64,000 bases of DNA from Effrenium voratum (GCA_963377175.1 CAUJNA010000524.1:978501-1042500), one strand, 5' to 3'; shown: positions 12,715 through 25,807, counted from the first letter of the stretch. Program-made: numbers and translations. Notes: a model not told the origin generated them from the sequence alone.

Positions 12715-12832
12715 ATTTGGCCATGGGTCAAAATCCCGTACCCCCAGTGAACATCCCAATCCCCACTAAAATAGACTAAAATGGGTGGTGCACCTACCCC
12801 AAAATGGTACCATTGGTTTTGACCCAGCCATT
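12715..12832 (+). mobile_element. MITE-like element family T1, copy 1
   Basis: The element is about 118 bp and begins CATTTGGCCATGGGTCAAAA and ends TTTTGACCCAGCCATTTG, so the ends are imperfect inverted repeats of about 18 bp. The interior holds ATAGACTAAAATGGGTGGTG and CACCTACCCC. No coding capacity. A second copy, inverted and over 90% identical by eye, lies at 31090-31211. Confidence 0.85.
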
Positions 12833-12922
12833 TGTTTCTGGCAAGCGGACATTCGGGGCTATCTGGCCATGAGGTTTCTGGAAACTTGTATGGAAGAGGG
12901 TAAATGTCTTAGGTTGCAATAC

Positions 12923-12979
12923 TTGGGGAGTCCGCAGCAATACCAGGGATGCGCCCAGAATTAGATTCTCTGACCCTTG
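12923..12979 (-). CDS. Putative exon
   Basis: CCGCAG acceptor, 19 codons reading QGSENLILGASLVLLRTPQ, then CAA|GTATTG donor; phase 0 on both sides. No family is recognised. Confidence 0.5.
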
Positions 12980-13185
12980 CTGCGGACGGAAGCATATTGG
13001 ATCAAGGCAGCGGTTTGGAGACTCCAGCGCTAAGATCACCAGACTCAACAAGCCACCAGTCCGGTCTATTCGATGCGATCGAACCTCTCCACCTTTGCCA
13101 TAGACAAACTTCGCTTTCGCATTGCCCCCAGTTATATGAGAAGCATTGTCCCACTCCCCTTGTGAGAAAAAAAAAAGGGCGGCGC

Positions 13186-13240
13186 ACGGCTCTTTTTTGG
13201 CATCGGCCGCGGCCCTTGGACAAAACGTGCCAATTCCTTT
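13186..13240 (-). CDS. Putative exon
   Basis: GCGCAG acceptor, peptide KGIGTFCPRAAADAKKEP, then a GC donor (T|GCGCCG). No family is recognised. Confidence 0.45.
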
Positions 13241-14563
13241 CTGCGCGCATCGGACGATCAAGCGAACTGTGGAGTTGGGAAGCTAATCGGCTTTCAGGGC
13301 AGTTCTTTGTTGGTCCGCTGCCCTGCCCAACACCAGATCGAAAATCGTGAAGGCAGCAGCTCAGATTTGGCATGGTAGTCGTGCCCTAAAACGTACAGCA
13401 GAAAGAGCTGCCACCTTCCTGTGATGCAAAAGGCGCTTCAGCAACATCCCAAAGCGGGAGGGGTGCCAAAATAAAGAACCGGTGCCATGCACAATACGCG
13501 GAGAGCTGAGCTCAAACTTATCTCAGCAGGCGGTCAATGCAAAGAGCTCCAATCCTCAAGTCCCAAGAAAAAACGGCCCGAGGAATGAATCAACACTTGT
13601 CACAATCTTTGGTTTCTCGGAGTAGCTGCCAAAACGCAAGCTACTCTGCCGCTCGCGGTCAAGGTCACAACCCACGAGCGGCCGCACTAGCGCCGGACCA
13701 CCACCAGCGCGAAGCGAATTCAGGAACCGATCTGTCGAATCGGATCGACCCTGCGCGATCCTGATCAAGAGAGTCTCACTTCCTGAGTGGCCAAAAAAGT
13801 ATCCACTGTTTACTTACCACTAAAGTGGTCTTCCCAAAAAGTGTAAACTCCAGGAACTCAGGAAGTGAGGAGTTGATTGTTCCAAGAGCTGGAAACAAAT
13901 CACCTGGTCCTTCAAAATGTGAACAAAGGGGAATGTCAATGTTCAAGGCTATTTTAAGCACTTCTTAGTTGCTAAATGCGAAGGTGGGTGCGCTTGTTTG
14001 CGTGTGTTTTCCGCAAGTTTGTTGCGGCCAGCGGGTGTTTGGCGGCTCTTTGGTGTGCTTGTTTGCACCGAATTTGCAGCCATCCCAAAAAGTCAAAGTG
14101 TCAAACTCCACAACCTGCATTGTTCAAGCCTTTAGGTGCTGGAAACTTCAATGTGCACAGTTGCAACTGGAAAAGAATGAGATGGCGAGTCCACCTGAGG
14201 AGATTTGTATGTGTTGACAAAATGTTAACACGGCCATTGCAAAAAACAAAGGTGCTTTGGCAAATTGTGGAAAAGCTGAGGCTGAGCCTTGCAAAAAGGC
14301 GTGGCATCTTCCATCGCCCAACGTCATCTGAACATATCCTAAATGACCAAATAGAAGCACAATATGGCCATTGATGTGCGGCTGTCGCCATATCCCATCA
14401 GAATGGAATCCATCGGCCCGATGAATTCGGGAAACATTTTAAGGGTGTGTGTGTGTGTGTTACTGACGGAGTCTTGCCATCGCTGCGTCAAATAATATAC
14501 ATATATATATATAGATACATACATATACATGTATATGATATATGTGTCATATGCACAGAACAT

Positions 14564-14603
14564 CTATCGCTGAAGCTCAAACCACTTCACGTCCGCAGCA
14601 TCT
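14564..14603 (-). CDS. Putative terminal exon
   Basis: A CTCAG acceptor is followed by DAADVKWFELQR and TAG. The peptide resembles the end of many small domains but is too short to assign. Confidence 0.4.
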
Positions 14604-16893
14604 CTGAGTTGTGAATGTCTGCCCCAACTCACTCTCTCTCTCTCACGCAGGGTTGGGTTGAAAAATCTCACACGTGTCGCACTTTGCGCCCCAAGAGATG
14701 CAGGCCAGGCCCTGCTTACGAGAGAACCTGTTCCCCGCGTCCGCTTGCATATGGCCGTAAGGGGAAAAGCGCAAGCACTATGTTGTGTTTCGTTCAGGCC
14801 GCGCAAAAAGCAAGCCTTGCTGTACAAACTTGGAAAAGCAGTAGCTCAGGATTCAAACCCCCATTACAGCTGGGTCCAAGAACATAGCAACACGTCCCGC
14901 TTGCGGCCAATGGAAGCCAAGTGAATTTGCAACAAGCAAGCGTGCCCACGCCAATGTTAATTGGGTACTGTAGCGACGGCATCTGCTTGCCAAAGGCATC
15001 AGGCTCCCCTGTGAGGATAAGACTGCGAGCCGATTGCTCAAATCCACTCATGTTCTTTTGCTTGGTTTGAGCAATCCGCTCCAAGCATGGCAACCGCCGC
15101 CAGCATCTCCCTGTCAATTTGTGGAGCAAACGGTTGACAGTACATGGCACACTTGCTTTGCTGTCAATGAGTCTAGGGGCTAAATGTCCCTGTGAATGCT
15201 GTGCCACTCCGAACCTAAATATCAAGTCACAGTTTAGAGCGGCTTCCGACATACCAAAGCAAACATCTACTCCGATCAGGTTGCCATGATTGCTTTGAGT
15301 CCTGGAGGGCCGTTCTTGGTCACACGCTAGTGTGCTGCACAGCTGCATTTTTTGTGGTGCGTCTAGCCCGGCAAAAACAAAGCATGGAACGTCCCGTCCT
15401 TTTCACAGTGGGGTGCTTAGAAAGCCTCGGCAGACCTGTGATCAGTAGGGGTGAGCATGGAACCAGACGAGATGTGCGCTGGCAAATGCAAGCACCTAAT
15501 ACATCGCTTCTTCCTTGTAGGCATCCTTTTGCACGTTGCAGATGAGCGGGCTCTGTGGGCCAACATGCTGTGAGCCTGAGGTGTAGCATGTACGGACTGT
15601 ATTGATGTGTTTGTGCGATAAGGAGGGAGAACATAAGCACTGCATATCATGGCGCGTTATGATTCAAAAGTACACAGAGCTCAATGTATGAGTGTTGTGA
15701 GCTGTGCAACTCCCCTGCGTGCTTGCGGTGCCTTTTTACAAGAAATCTGCCACGGAGGTGGGAGATGCGGCAAATTTCTCGGCCTGTGACCTTTCCAACG
15801 GCCAAGAGACAGGCCGTCACTTGGGTCGGGACATGGCTATATCACATCTGCGTGGAGTATCCCTGGCCCAAGTCAACCTTCGAGCGAAGGTAGGCTCCAT
15901 CACCTAAGCCATTCGGTTCTCAAGCGAAGGATGGATGTCAACATGCCGATTGATAGTTGCACCACTTCCAAAACTGGCATTCGTAGGCCCCAGGAAAAAC
16001 ATCATCAATCGGGTCTTCTCTGGGGTACCAGGGGCTAACAGTTCAAAGGCGACCAAACGGAAACCATTGCAATTTGGAGGGGTCCACCTGGCTTTCACAC
16101 AGCCATGGGCTCATAGGGCGCTGCCTTGACAAGGCCTCGTTTGCTTAAAGCATATCCGATTCCCGAGTTCGATTTGGTCTGCTTGCCAGTTGCATATGGC
16201 AGCAAGTCAACACATGGCCAGTCGACCCCGTACAACTTGTGCCCAATCCAGCGGCAGTACTTAAGGTTAGCTCAGTTGAGTAAATGAACAATGAAATCAT
16301 AGTAGCCTCCTGAAATGGAGTTTAGAAGGACTAGCTTGCCATTGTACACATGCTCTGCTGATCCAGCGACACTGGTCACACGAACGGGCTCGGCTCTGCG
16401 GCTGGAACGACAAGGTCTGTGGAAAAGGTAGTCACAGGAGGAGGCCAGTGTCTGCCTTGCAACGCCTATCATCTTGCTTTCCTTCAAAGACGTTTGAGCA
16501 GAGTTTGAGTGGTGCGGAAGTTTGGAGTGAGAGGTTACGCTGAAAGCTTCGAGGGGCTTCGCAAAACGACTTCACCTGTGTCAAACTGCGGGGTCCTTGC
16601 GAGAGAGGTTCTGCGTGAGGCCTAAACAAATACTTGTTCAGCATCAAACAAACTTACTTCTACAACTCAATAAATGAAATTTTGCAGCATCACAACAGGA
16701 AAAACAAAAACAAAAAAACTGGAAACAACGGCATCAAGAACACAACTGTTTAGGTATCTTAAACAAACTTGTCAAGCATGGCTAGGTTTGCTTTGGCGAG
16801 GGTTTGTTTGGGATGGGCTTCCGGTGGGTTGGAATAACAAGTGCTTTGCCGTACCACAACCCACCCATCCCCCCCTCCGGTGCAGCAAAGTAG

Positions 16894-17008
16894 TCCTTCC
16901 TTCCTTCCTTCCTTCCTTCCTTCCTTCCTTCCTTCCTTCCTTCCTTCCTTCCTTCCTTCCTTCCTTCCTTCCTTCCTTCCTTCCTTCCTTCCTTCCTTCC
17001 TTCCTTCC
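16894..17008. repeat. (TTCC)n microsatellite
   Basis: An uninterrupted run of about 28 TTCC units. Confidence 0.98.
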
Positions 17009-17309
17009 TGTTGCGTTAGGAGTGCGCTAGGAGCGGCAATAAGCTTTCTCTGCCTAATAAGTCCGCAGGATAAGGAGGATAACACCCCCCTAGTCCCCCC
17101 CCCCCCAAACGCCAAATACGGGGGGAGGAGAAAGGGCAGGGCACGGTAATTTCACGACGTTCTACTAAAGATAGTCTTCGGGGAGCAAAACAGGGGTCAG
17201 GCTGGAATCCCCCTGCCTGCTCGGACAAACTCTGCGTTGTTTGACCTCCTTTTTGTGAAAACGTCGTGTTTTGTTCGATATTTTGGGCGGGTGCCACCAT
17301 GGAGCTCAA

Positions 17310-17600
17310 TGGAAATAATGGGGAATGAAAGAGGAATGCAAGGAGGGAAAATGAAGGGGATATGAAGGGGAAATCAAGGGAAATACAACGACATGCAGGG
17401 GACAGGAAGTGGAAATGACAGGAAATAAAGACAACGACGAGGAAATCAAAGGACATGAAGGGAGATGTCGGGAAATGACAGGCAATGCCGGGGACATAAG
17501 TGAAGGGGACATACCCGGAAATTGAAGGGGACATGGCGAGAAAATGAGAGTGAAATGAAGGGGGAATTGAAAAGGAAGGGGGGACCTGATGCGGAACTGA
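17310..17600. repeat. Degenerate minisatellite, unit near GGGGAAATGA
   Basis: Repeated GGGGAAATGA, GGGGACATG and GGAAATGACAG motifs with variable spacing over about 290 bp, almost free of pyrimidine runs on the plus strand. Confidence 0.85.
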
Positions 17601-17704
17601 TAGGAAATCACAGTAGTCCGGAGACAATACAGGGGTCATGAAGGGCAAGTGCACGAAGTGCCAGACCAAAGGCGGGTGGCTGTATATCCCAAACGAACCC
17701 TTGC

Positions 17705-17790
17705 CGGTTGTGGTCTGGGGTGGTGGACGCCGTCTTAGATGATCTCCAAAGCCCAGCCAGCATCGAGGCAAGCCTGCCCATGTCGAGGGA
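17705..17790 (-). CDS. Putative exon
   Basis: A GGCTCAG acceptor is followed by SLDMGRLASMLAGLWRSSKT and a GC donor (CG|GCAAGG). No family is recognised. Confidence 0.4.
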
Positions 17791-18033
17791 CTGAGCCGGA
17801 GGCTCTAAAGTTAGCTTGTATGTTTAATCAGTGTCTTAATTTTTGATGCTTAAGAGACTTTTTGGATAACTATCCCTCGCGAACCTTTGTGGCACACAAT
17901 GTATCACACAATTCGCGGACCTTCTGAAAAGTGAGAAAAAGCAGCTCATATGACTTTAAATGCACATTGCAACTCTCAAAAGCGTCACGCGTGTGTGTGT
18001 GAATTCAATGCTTGTGTATCTCTGTATATACAA

Positions 18034-18069
18034 CAGAGAGAGAGAGAGAGACAAAGGAAGAAAGACACA

Positions 18070-18140
<71 letters not shown>

Positions 18141-18262
18141 GAAGGAAGGAAGGAAGAAAGAACAAAAGACATATAAGATAAGAAAGAATAAAAGAAAGAA
18201 AGACATAAATAAATAAATAAAGAAAGAGATAGAGATAGAGATAGAGATAGAGAGAGAGTGTG
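18034..18262. repeat. Compound (AG)n, (AAAG)n, (GATA/GAGATA)n microsatellite
   Basis: AG repeats pass into about 18 AAAG units, GGAA units, AAAT units and GAGATA units in succession. Confidence 0.95.
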
Positions 18263-18383
18263 TACATTCTACATACTCTATAGTCTATAGGTGTACGGTC
18301 CTGTGCTGTTTGTTCTCGCGTCTGCACCGATGTACCGAACAGAACACACGTAACATATCGGCACTTTGCTACAAATTGGCAAC

Positions 18384-20454
18384 CTTGAAGGCCTTCCATG
18401 GCAAGGCGCGCGTGGTTTGGCGTTCGGAAGCCCAGGTCGACAGTCTCGGTCTCGGATTGCCTCTGCGCAAAAACCGGCTGCCGGCACCCGGTCAATGAGA
18501 ACATGGACCATGGAGCTGAGCAACTTAACGCATTTGTCCTCTTTTGCGAACAAAAAAACAAGGTTTATGCAAAGCACCCAAGGGCATGTGCAAATGCATA
18601 CGAGCACAGCTGCTTGGAGTTAGAGAGCATCTCCAGTTGAAGCCGGGAGGAAAGAGAACAACACAATGCAAGCAATCAAACTACATAATCCCATGCACCG
18701 CAATACGCTCAGGAAATGCCAGGTTGCGACGTGTCTTGCTGGTCCTCGCTTTGGCTGCGTTCCTGCGCAAAAATGAACTCCTTCAAGATATGTTCGGGGG
18801 CAGGCATCCAGCATTCACCACCAATCCAAGGAAGCCCCCGAACAAGAACTGTTTCCCAAATGAAAGGGGAACACCCTGGTGATTGGCACGGTCCTCCACA
18901 TTCATCCGACGTTGACATCATGCCCGACTGTCTCACATCACGTTACGAGCCTCGAACCGACATTCATGTCAGGGCCCGCCTTTTGGGTATCCCGCAGGGT
19001 GGAGGCGAAAGCGCGCAAAGATGCAAGATCCACGTTCCGGCACTGCGAAGATCTCGGGAGTCGTGGCACCTGCAGAACTTGGGATTCAGCTTACATATAT
19101 TACGCTCCAGCAGGTCTTCCGTCAACAATATATGCCAAGCTGGCAATCAGCATAGCAACTTGCCCCGTACTGAGTTACTGGCTTCAGGCGCTGCAAAAGG
19201 CAGCCTATTCAATAGTCTGAGATACTTACGGCAAACAAAACTTCAAAGACAGGAAGTGCCATCTTGAAATGAAGCACTTCCAGGACCTCTGATCACTGCT
19301 TGATCAAGTCTCCGAAGGCAAGCTCAAACATGCGCATTCTAGCTGGCGCTTGCATGGCTAGTGCCAATGTTTCAAGTTGACCTACCAAAAGGCAAGGAGT
19401 TCCCTCAAAGGTGGCCGAAGAAATCTGACTTCCACAGAAAGCATCGGGGCCGAAATCCCAAATAGCCTAGACAATTGACTCGTTCTGCTTCCGCTGTGCT
19501 TCAAAGTGACGCGCTCGTGGCCCACGCATGTTGGGCCTCCGGCCACTTTTAAACCGAAGAATTCTTACAGGAACAACCTCTCTTCAAGCTTTGTGCAGCA
19601 AAGATGTCTGCAGCCGTAAGCTTGCGCGCCGAACCCGCCCACCTCTAGTGCCAGGCCCCGCAAGTTGTTCATCTGGCGCAGGGCGCTAGCGCGCTCTGGC
19701 GTGTCAGCAGCCTCAACATTGAAGAGGCTGAAGCCCTTGGCCTGTGGGAATCGCCTCGCCCCAAGTTTCTTCTTGATTTACCTTCCAAGTTGGTGAAATG
19801 CCCTCATGGCATGGAGCGCCAGTCCGCACCTTCAAAGGTAACGCTGGAAATTCCCGCTGAAAGGTGAAGGGATTGAGCGTGACTCCGCATTGTACACTAA
19901 GGTGCCGGCAGTCTGCTCGTACATGGTCACCGGCACCATCGTTCTGTGTCTCCCAACTACCGGAGAGGCTAGATCCAAATGGCTGTCATGCTGGTGTGTT
20001 TCTTGAGGATACCCTTTTCACCTTGGATTCAAGGAAACCTGTATCTTTGAGGTCCCCCTATTTTGACAAATACCCATTGGCCCATGGCCCAACTCTTCGC
20101 GAATGTCACAATTCCCACATGCCCCTGGACATCTCCAATGTTGATCAATGTTTGACATTCCAATCGGAAATTCTGGAGCTCCGTGACCACCCATGTACAA
20201 ACTTGCCAAGGGATGGCCTGTTGACTTGCCACGTGCCGGCGGTTTGGCCCTTTGAAAAAATATGGTGTTGATTCCCGGGTTTGAGCTGGGTCAGCCTTGC
20301 GCCTGAAAACTCGTGACCATGTGTGCTCGTGAGTCAATTTCCGCCCGTCCCAACCAGTCCCAACGGCTCTCCGTGCCAGCTAAGCGCCTCCCACCATTGA
20401 CACTGCCACCGCAAGGCCGTAGCCTGAAAGTTGGAGTCGGATGCCGGCAAGCCT
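18384..20454 (-). CDS. Gene L: four phase-consistent exons of an unrecognised protein
   Basis: Four minus-strand exons join without a phase break. 20395-20454 encodes RLAGIRLQLSGYGLAVAVSM (hydrophobic). 19643-19741 includes KGFSLFNVEAADTPERASAL then RQMNNLRGLALE. 18962-19042 includes NVDLASLRAFASTLRDTQKA. 18384-18462 includes ETVDLGFRTPNHARLAMEGL. Acceptors are TTTTCAG, CCCACAG, TTCGCAG and GCGCAG; donors are ATG|GTGGGA, GAG|GTGGGC, AAT|GTCGGT and G|GTTGCC. The peptides are confidently coding in style, but I recognise no family. They could be the continuation of the signal-peptide gene that starts at 25113, since the phases are compatible; unseen exons in the 4.4-kb gap are likely. A candidate terminal exon near 19470-19550 would conflict with the chain and was left out. 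Confidence 0.65.
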
Positions 20455-23400
20455 CTGAAAACCAAGTGGCCCAGAATTGGAAACCCACCAGGTTGTTCAA
20501 AGCAACGGACTTGACGACAACGAAGAAGCATGTTGATCTGTGGCAACTCAAATCGCCCTTTTGCCGCGAGTCCGCGGTTGCCCACCAGGCATTGATCCGA
20601 AGAAGAGCCAACACGATTTCTGCGCAATCGATTGCCCTTGCAAACCAGGCATGTGGACAATCTGGGAAGATCCATCGACTGCAAGAACAATCATTGGAAT
20701 GTGTTCTTCGCGCTTGCTGTTGACATGCTCTACGGCCATGCTAGTACTCTGAGCAAAACAAGCGACCCCTGCTTGGTTCGATTTGTAAAGGAACCTGCCA
20801 TGGAATCAACCTTCTTAGCCGCGACCTAAGTTGTGTAGTTCATGCGAGCAAAGGCCGGGCATATTCTGGGCGTGCCCACTACATAATGAGGCAAGCAACC
20901 TTTTCAAGGCCATTGTAAGCAGAATGTCCCGTCCCATCCCAAAGCCTTCTGGAGCAATTCCGGTTCCCGTGGCCGGCGCGGCCTTGGGTCGCATGTGCAC
21001 GCTTTGCTCTTTCCAATGCAAAAACGGGCCCCTTGAAGAGGAAGGTGGTCTTTCAAGAGCCTCAAAGAAACCACTCTGGTTGATTCTGTTTGGGGTATAG
21101 CACCATTCTGCCTTCACTTTCCTTGGGCACCAACCCGCATCAATCGGAGGATCGAGCCAGATTTGCCACGTAATTTTGTTTTGGAGGCTGCCTCTCGTGC
21201 ATTGCTATGCAGAAGTCTGCTTGCAGCCTACTCGGTAGGTATTGAGGAACACGACCAGTGGTCACTGGTCGTATTCAAGACCGGTGGGTCAATATGACTG
21301 CACAGTTTCCAAACAAGCACAATATTGTAAGCAATGCCACTTGTTTGAAGCTTGTTTGGGATCCCAAAACTCCGATGCATTCCAGGCAAAACCTTGAATG
21401 AGGCAGTCTAGCATTCAAAAATGCTGGATGTGCCTGATAGAAGCTTGTTGATGACAATGAACATTGAAGGTAGTGCATGGCCAACACTTCTGGACAGCGA
21501 CGTCCACACGCCGAAGAATTTCAGACAGCTGTTGAGTTGCGTTCTGTGAGTGAGTAATAGAAGAATGCAACATATCTGAAAGTGAGGCGTCATCTACAAC
21601 GCGCAGGCTTTGATGTGATCCACGCCCATGGCAAACAACTTCAGGATGTATGAACATGATGGCCTGCAGATTCCCTACATCCTTGAGGTCACATTCAGTT
21701 CATTTGTGCGAAAGTCCCTGCAAGTTGGAGTTGGACATGCCACATGTTCTGTCATCAAAAGATATTGATGTCATGCGAACACTATAGAACTCCAGACTGG
21801 ATTTCAAATCCGGACACCTTGGAGCTCAAAGCCCTGAGCTGCGTTGATACATGAGATGCAGTTTCACATATATATATATATATTTCGCGAGCCGACTTTT
21901 GCATGCCTCACTGATCATACCCGACAAATCTGTGCTTGCGGATGTTCGCTCCTGTTCTGACCAATTTACATTTAGGCAATTAGGCGCGCAGCCCCCAGTC
22001 TCAAATTTGAGTGGTCAGTGCCGGAAGTGCCATGCTGTTCTGATTTTGAAGTGTTTTGACATTGGACTTGGTACCATCATATTCCTCCCCGAATAGCTGC
22101 CACTTTCCACAAGCACCTGGTGTGGGGGAAGTTGTGCTTTCTTGCGAAGCAATCGGAAGGGCTCATGCGCCTTTAGTTCGGATCATAGCTCCCCTTTTCT
22201 TTGAGCTATGAGTATGAACCTTAGCACTGCTGCTTTTCAAAGCCGGCGCTATGCTTCATATATATGGCCAGCAAAAGCTTTGGAGAAACTCTTTCGTTTC
22301 TCCTACGGACAAAATTGCATGACTTTTGAAAGTTCGACTTGTCGGTGACCTTCTCAGGCACTGACTGCAACTGCAGCAAGCCAGTTGAGTCAGCCGAACA
22401 ATCATTTGAAGGGCACGGACTTGACAATTTTGCTGCAAACAAAACCTGGACTAAGAGGGACAGCAACTGTCCATGTGCAACAAACTGCATTCACATATGT
22501 GCAGTCATGTCAAATCTGGATTCACGCGGAGGACCGTACTAATCAGGGATACTTCCCTTATAGTAAGACATTTATCCGTTTTAGGGGGTTCCTCTCACTA
22601 CTGGGGTGCTCCGGATTGATCCAAAGTTGACATTAAGTGCTGCAGCTGCAGAATGCCAACAATTCAGGTAGATAGACTGTTGTTTCAGTTTCATCATGCC
22701 GAAGCAATCTGTTGAAATGTGTTTTGCAAACTAAAAGAAAGCCTCGTTGATATGTTCAGTCAAAAGAGCCTGAAAGGGCACAACCAAGCAGTGGCCTCTG
22801 TTTTTTGGCATCACTTGTTGTCGCAAGTGATCTGAAGCAAAATCCGCAATCCTTCTCTGGATGAAACTCTCAAGCTCACATGAAATCTCCTTTGAAGGAG
22901 TCCCCTTTGGGGCTTCCATGTTATTTTGATTCGCAGGGGAGTACTGCGTTCTTGCCATTCTCGGTGGTCTGATGTGGCCACTTCCAGCGGCGTTTTTGGA
23001 TGCCTTCGTGACTGCACGGCTACGATATGACAGCTGAGGACCCTGCAGGTGAGGAATTCGAGAGGCGAATTCGCCGACCTGGTGATGTTGCACCCATACG
23101 AAAAGGCCAGTGACTTGGGAAAGCCTCTTCAGGATCACAGGAAATAACAGTTGCGAGTGGTGAAGGTGCACAACTCAAGAATTAAACTTGCCAATGTCCA
23201 ATAACTAACTCATCAAGGCTCTTAGAGGAAATTAAACAATTATATATATGATAGGGTTTGATACGTCGCATGCAGAAAGCAAAGGACAAACGTTGACATG
23301 ATTAATTCATTTGATTGCTGAGATTCGATGCACCGAGCCCAATCAGCAAATGGCTTGTTGCGCAAAAAGATGCCTTTCCCGCGATGCACCAGCTGTGCTG

Positions 23401-24879
23401 AGCAGCTTGCTGAATGGGAGCCAAGCCTCCGAGAAAAAAACTTTAAAACTTGAACATGTCAGCTGCCAGACCTGAGACTAGCCACCCAGGTCACTGTGCC
23501 CGGCTGTCAAGCGTGCAACCTTTCAACTTAGCTAAGCATCTTCCAAAAGCACCGCCTGAACAGCACCAGGTCCAAACAGCTCGAAGTGCAAAACAACGCC
23601 CTCTCAAAATGCCCATTGTTAGAACCTCGCGGCACGGGAAATGCAAGGATTACAAAAAAGGCAACCACACAGCGGCAAAGCGGCCCTCCAAAATGTTGCT
23701 TGCTGTAGGTCCATTGCATTCTTGTGCGCAAACGCGAGAAGCAAGTGCCCACTTCACCCGCCACATACAAAAAGAGACCGGATGTTGATATATGTCGTGC
23801 TCTCGGAGCGATTGCACTGAGATCCCGCGCCCCTGCCGTTGGCTTCGCTTCCGGTACAAGACTCAGGGCCTAAGTTGCACCAAATCCAACCGTCACCACG
23901 GCTTGGACGTGGCCAACTCTTAACAAGTCTTGAAATCCGAAGTCCCTATTGTTTCTTGGTTCGGTTTGGCACAGTGCCAGTGTGATGCATACAAAACACA
24001 CGGCCGGTTTGACATCTTGGCTCGACACTTCCTTTGGGATTGCCTGTGCATGCAGGAAGGTTTGTAAGCTACAACTGGTATCGGTCTCATCCGGCATCCA
24101 CATCTATGCAACGATGCATTATATTTTAGATCGCTAGCTAATCCAACCCCCAAAGCAACGATCGGATTTGAAGATTGGAATGCTCATCATGCCAATCCAG
24201 GTCCGCATCCAAGCTTCCAGCCGGCCGTGCTGCCGGTTTCCAGGGACACAACTGGCACGGGTCAGTCACTCAATCCTCAATCGGTGTGTTGGGTTCGTGG
24301 CACCCAAGTCCTTGCTTAGAGACGCAACAGGAATCACCTCGCAGTTGAGGCAGCTTCCTAACCAGAGGAGGGAACATACTCAGTCTCAACACAAGCCTCG
24401 CTCCAAAGCCACAGCATGCGAAGAGATTCATTTTCCCATGGTATGGGTGTGTGTCAATAATCTGGTTGCCACCTGATTCAGACCCTCCTGTCATGAAAAG
24501 TGCAAGGCGCCGAGGTTGGAAAAATGACCCTCCAAACCGGTATTGGCGCTCTCCAAGAACCTTACATTGAAGACGCCCCTTAAAGCCCCAAAAGCAACCA
24601 GGTATGCCAACAACAACCCCCATGAACAACACCATGACAACTGAGCTATCCGCAAACTGAACAAGGTCTTACTGCAGCTTGTTCAAGCAATCAAGGTTTG
24701 GCGAGGCTCAAAACGAAGCTCTTTGTTCTACGACAAATTGCGTCGCCCAGGTCCTCCTGTTTGATTTGAGCACATGTGTTGGTTTCGCCTTGTCATCTGC
24801 GCTGATATTGCGTGACGCTGGCAGGATGTTCTGCTTGACTAACCAAAGAGCCCGAGAAAACAAGCGTTGACCACCTTAC
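20455..24879. other. Probable long intron(s); no supported exon
   Basis: Around 20890-21020 (minus) two frames are open beside splice-like signals and cannot be chosen between. A 146-codon minus frame at 22731-23171 is protein-like but has no splice or family support. Short AT microsatellites occur near 21870 and 22255. Confidence 0.35.
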
Positions 24880-25113
24880 ACGACCAAGACACCGCAGACC
24901 CTGTGCTGCGCGCGCCCCTGCAAAAAGTCCCAAAAGCAATCCCGCCACGCGATCCGGACAAGCCTACAACATCATACCCTTGCGGGCATCACATCTGTGA
25001 AAACGCATGTCTGCCGCCACTTGCGTGCCAATGACTGGCGCCACTCGCGCGGCAAAGGCCGGAAAGCACGCACAAGCCGCAACAAGAAGCAGAAGGAGGC
25101 GTAGCTTTTCCAT
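24880..25113 (-). CDS. Gene K: signal-peptide start exon and second exon of a secreted or membrane protein
   Basis: The first exon (24978-25113) starts at an ATG and encodes a textbook signal peptide: MEKLRLLLLLVAACACFPAF, with a likely cleavage after AFA-AR. It then reads ARVAPVIGTQVAADMRFHR and ends at AAGG|GTATGA. The second exon (24880-24917) follows a TTTTTGCAG acceptor, encodes ARAAQGLRCLGR and ends CGT|GTAAGG; the phases match. The product should enter the secretory pathway. The downstream exons may be those of gene L at 18.4-20.5 kb. Function unknown. Confidence 0.7.
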
Positions 25114-25807
25114 TGCGCGTAACTCAGCGTCGAAGCCACAACAAAGATACACTTCACCGTTGGGCTTCTCTGCTATCACCCGGACTCAATGACGCGAAAG
25201 CGATAATTGGCCACATGTGCGACAACCTCATCTTTTCCTGGCAACCTTCCCACCATAAAGCCACCCAACTGGGGGGGCATGTATGGCTTGTCCTCACCCA
25301 CACAGTCCACCATAGACTTTTCATACCATTTTGCGCCGCGTTGTCATTCCTGTAAATCACGCCCTCAACTTCACTAGGCAAGTGTGCCACAACACAAAAC
25401 CACCTTCACAAATGTCCCAATGTCCAAGCCCTCCTTCGTCAATCTGTTTCGCCTATAACTGCCAAAAAGCGAAAATTGGCGAGCATCTCCCCGAAGTGTA
25501 GCTTGGGCGTGGGAATCGAACGCCCGTTGTCCTCGCTTCCCTTGAGCCAAAACAGGGTACAAGGAAGTGACCATACCACACCAGAAAAGCGAAAATCGGA
25601 AAGCATAGAGCTGCAAAGCTCGAGCAACAAAATAAACATCTGAGCCTGAGCCTTACCTTTTTTACCATCGAGTCGCCATCCGCTCCTCGTAGCTGTCTCA
25701 TCATGTACCACATGGGTCACGCCAATAGGATTCAGCCCAACATGTTGATATTGCTAGATGTCAAGCTCATCTCCTGAGACTGCTCCGCCCAAAACTGTAT
25801 AGAAGCA

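Larger units (their letters stand above)
14604..17704. other. No supported gene; microsatellite-rich
   Basis: This stretch holds a long TTCC array and a degenerate GGGGAAATGA array (listed separately) and otherwise long open frames without splice-bounded or conserved coding signal. Confidence 0.5.

Noticed and set aside
13650..13745. NotI and EcoRI sites close together, suggesting vector sequence
   Set aside because: The sites are isolated in sequence continuous with the surroundings; no cloning-vector backbone is recognisable.
14794..15348. 184-codon minus frame
   Set aside because: A frame of this length is expected about once by chance in 64 kb; there is no splice boundary, third-position bias or recognisable motif.
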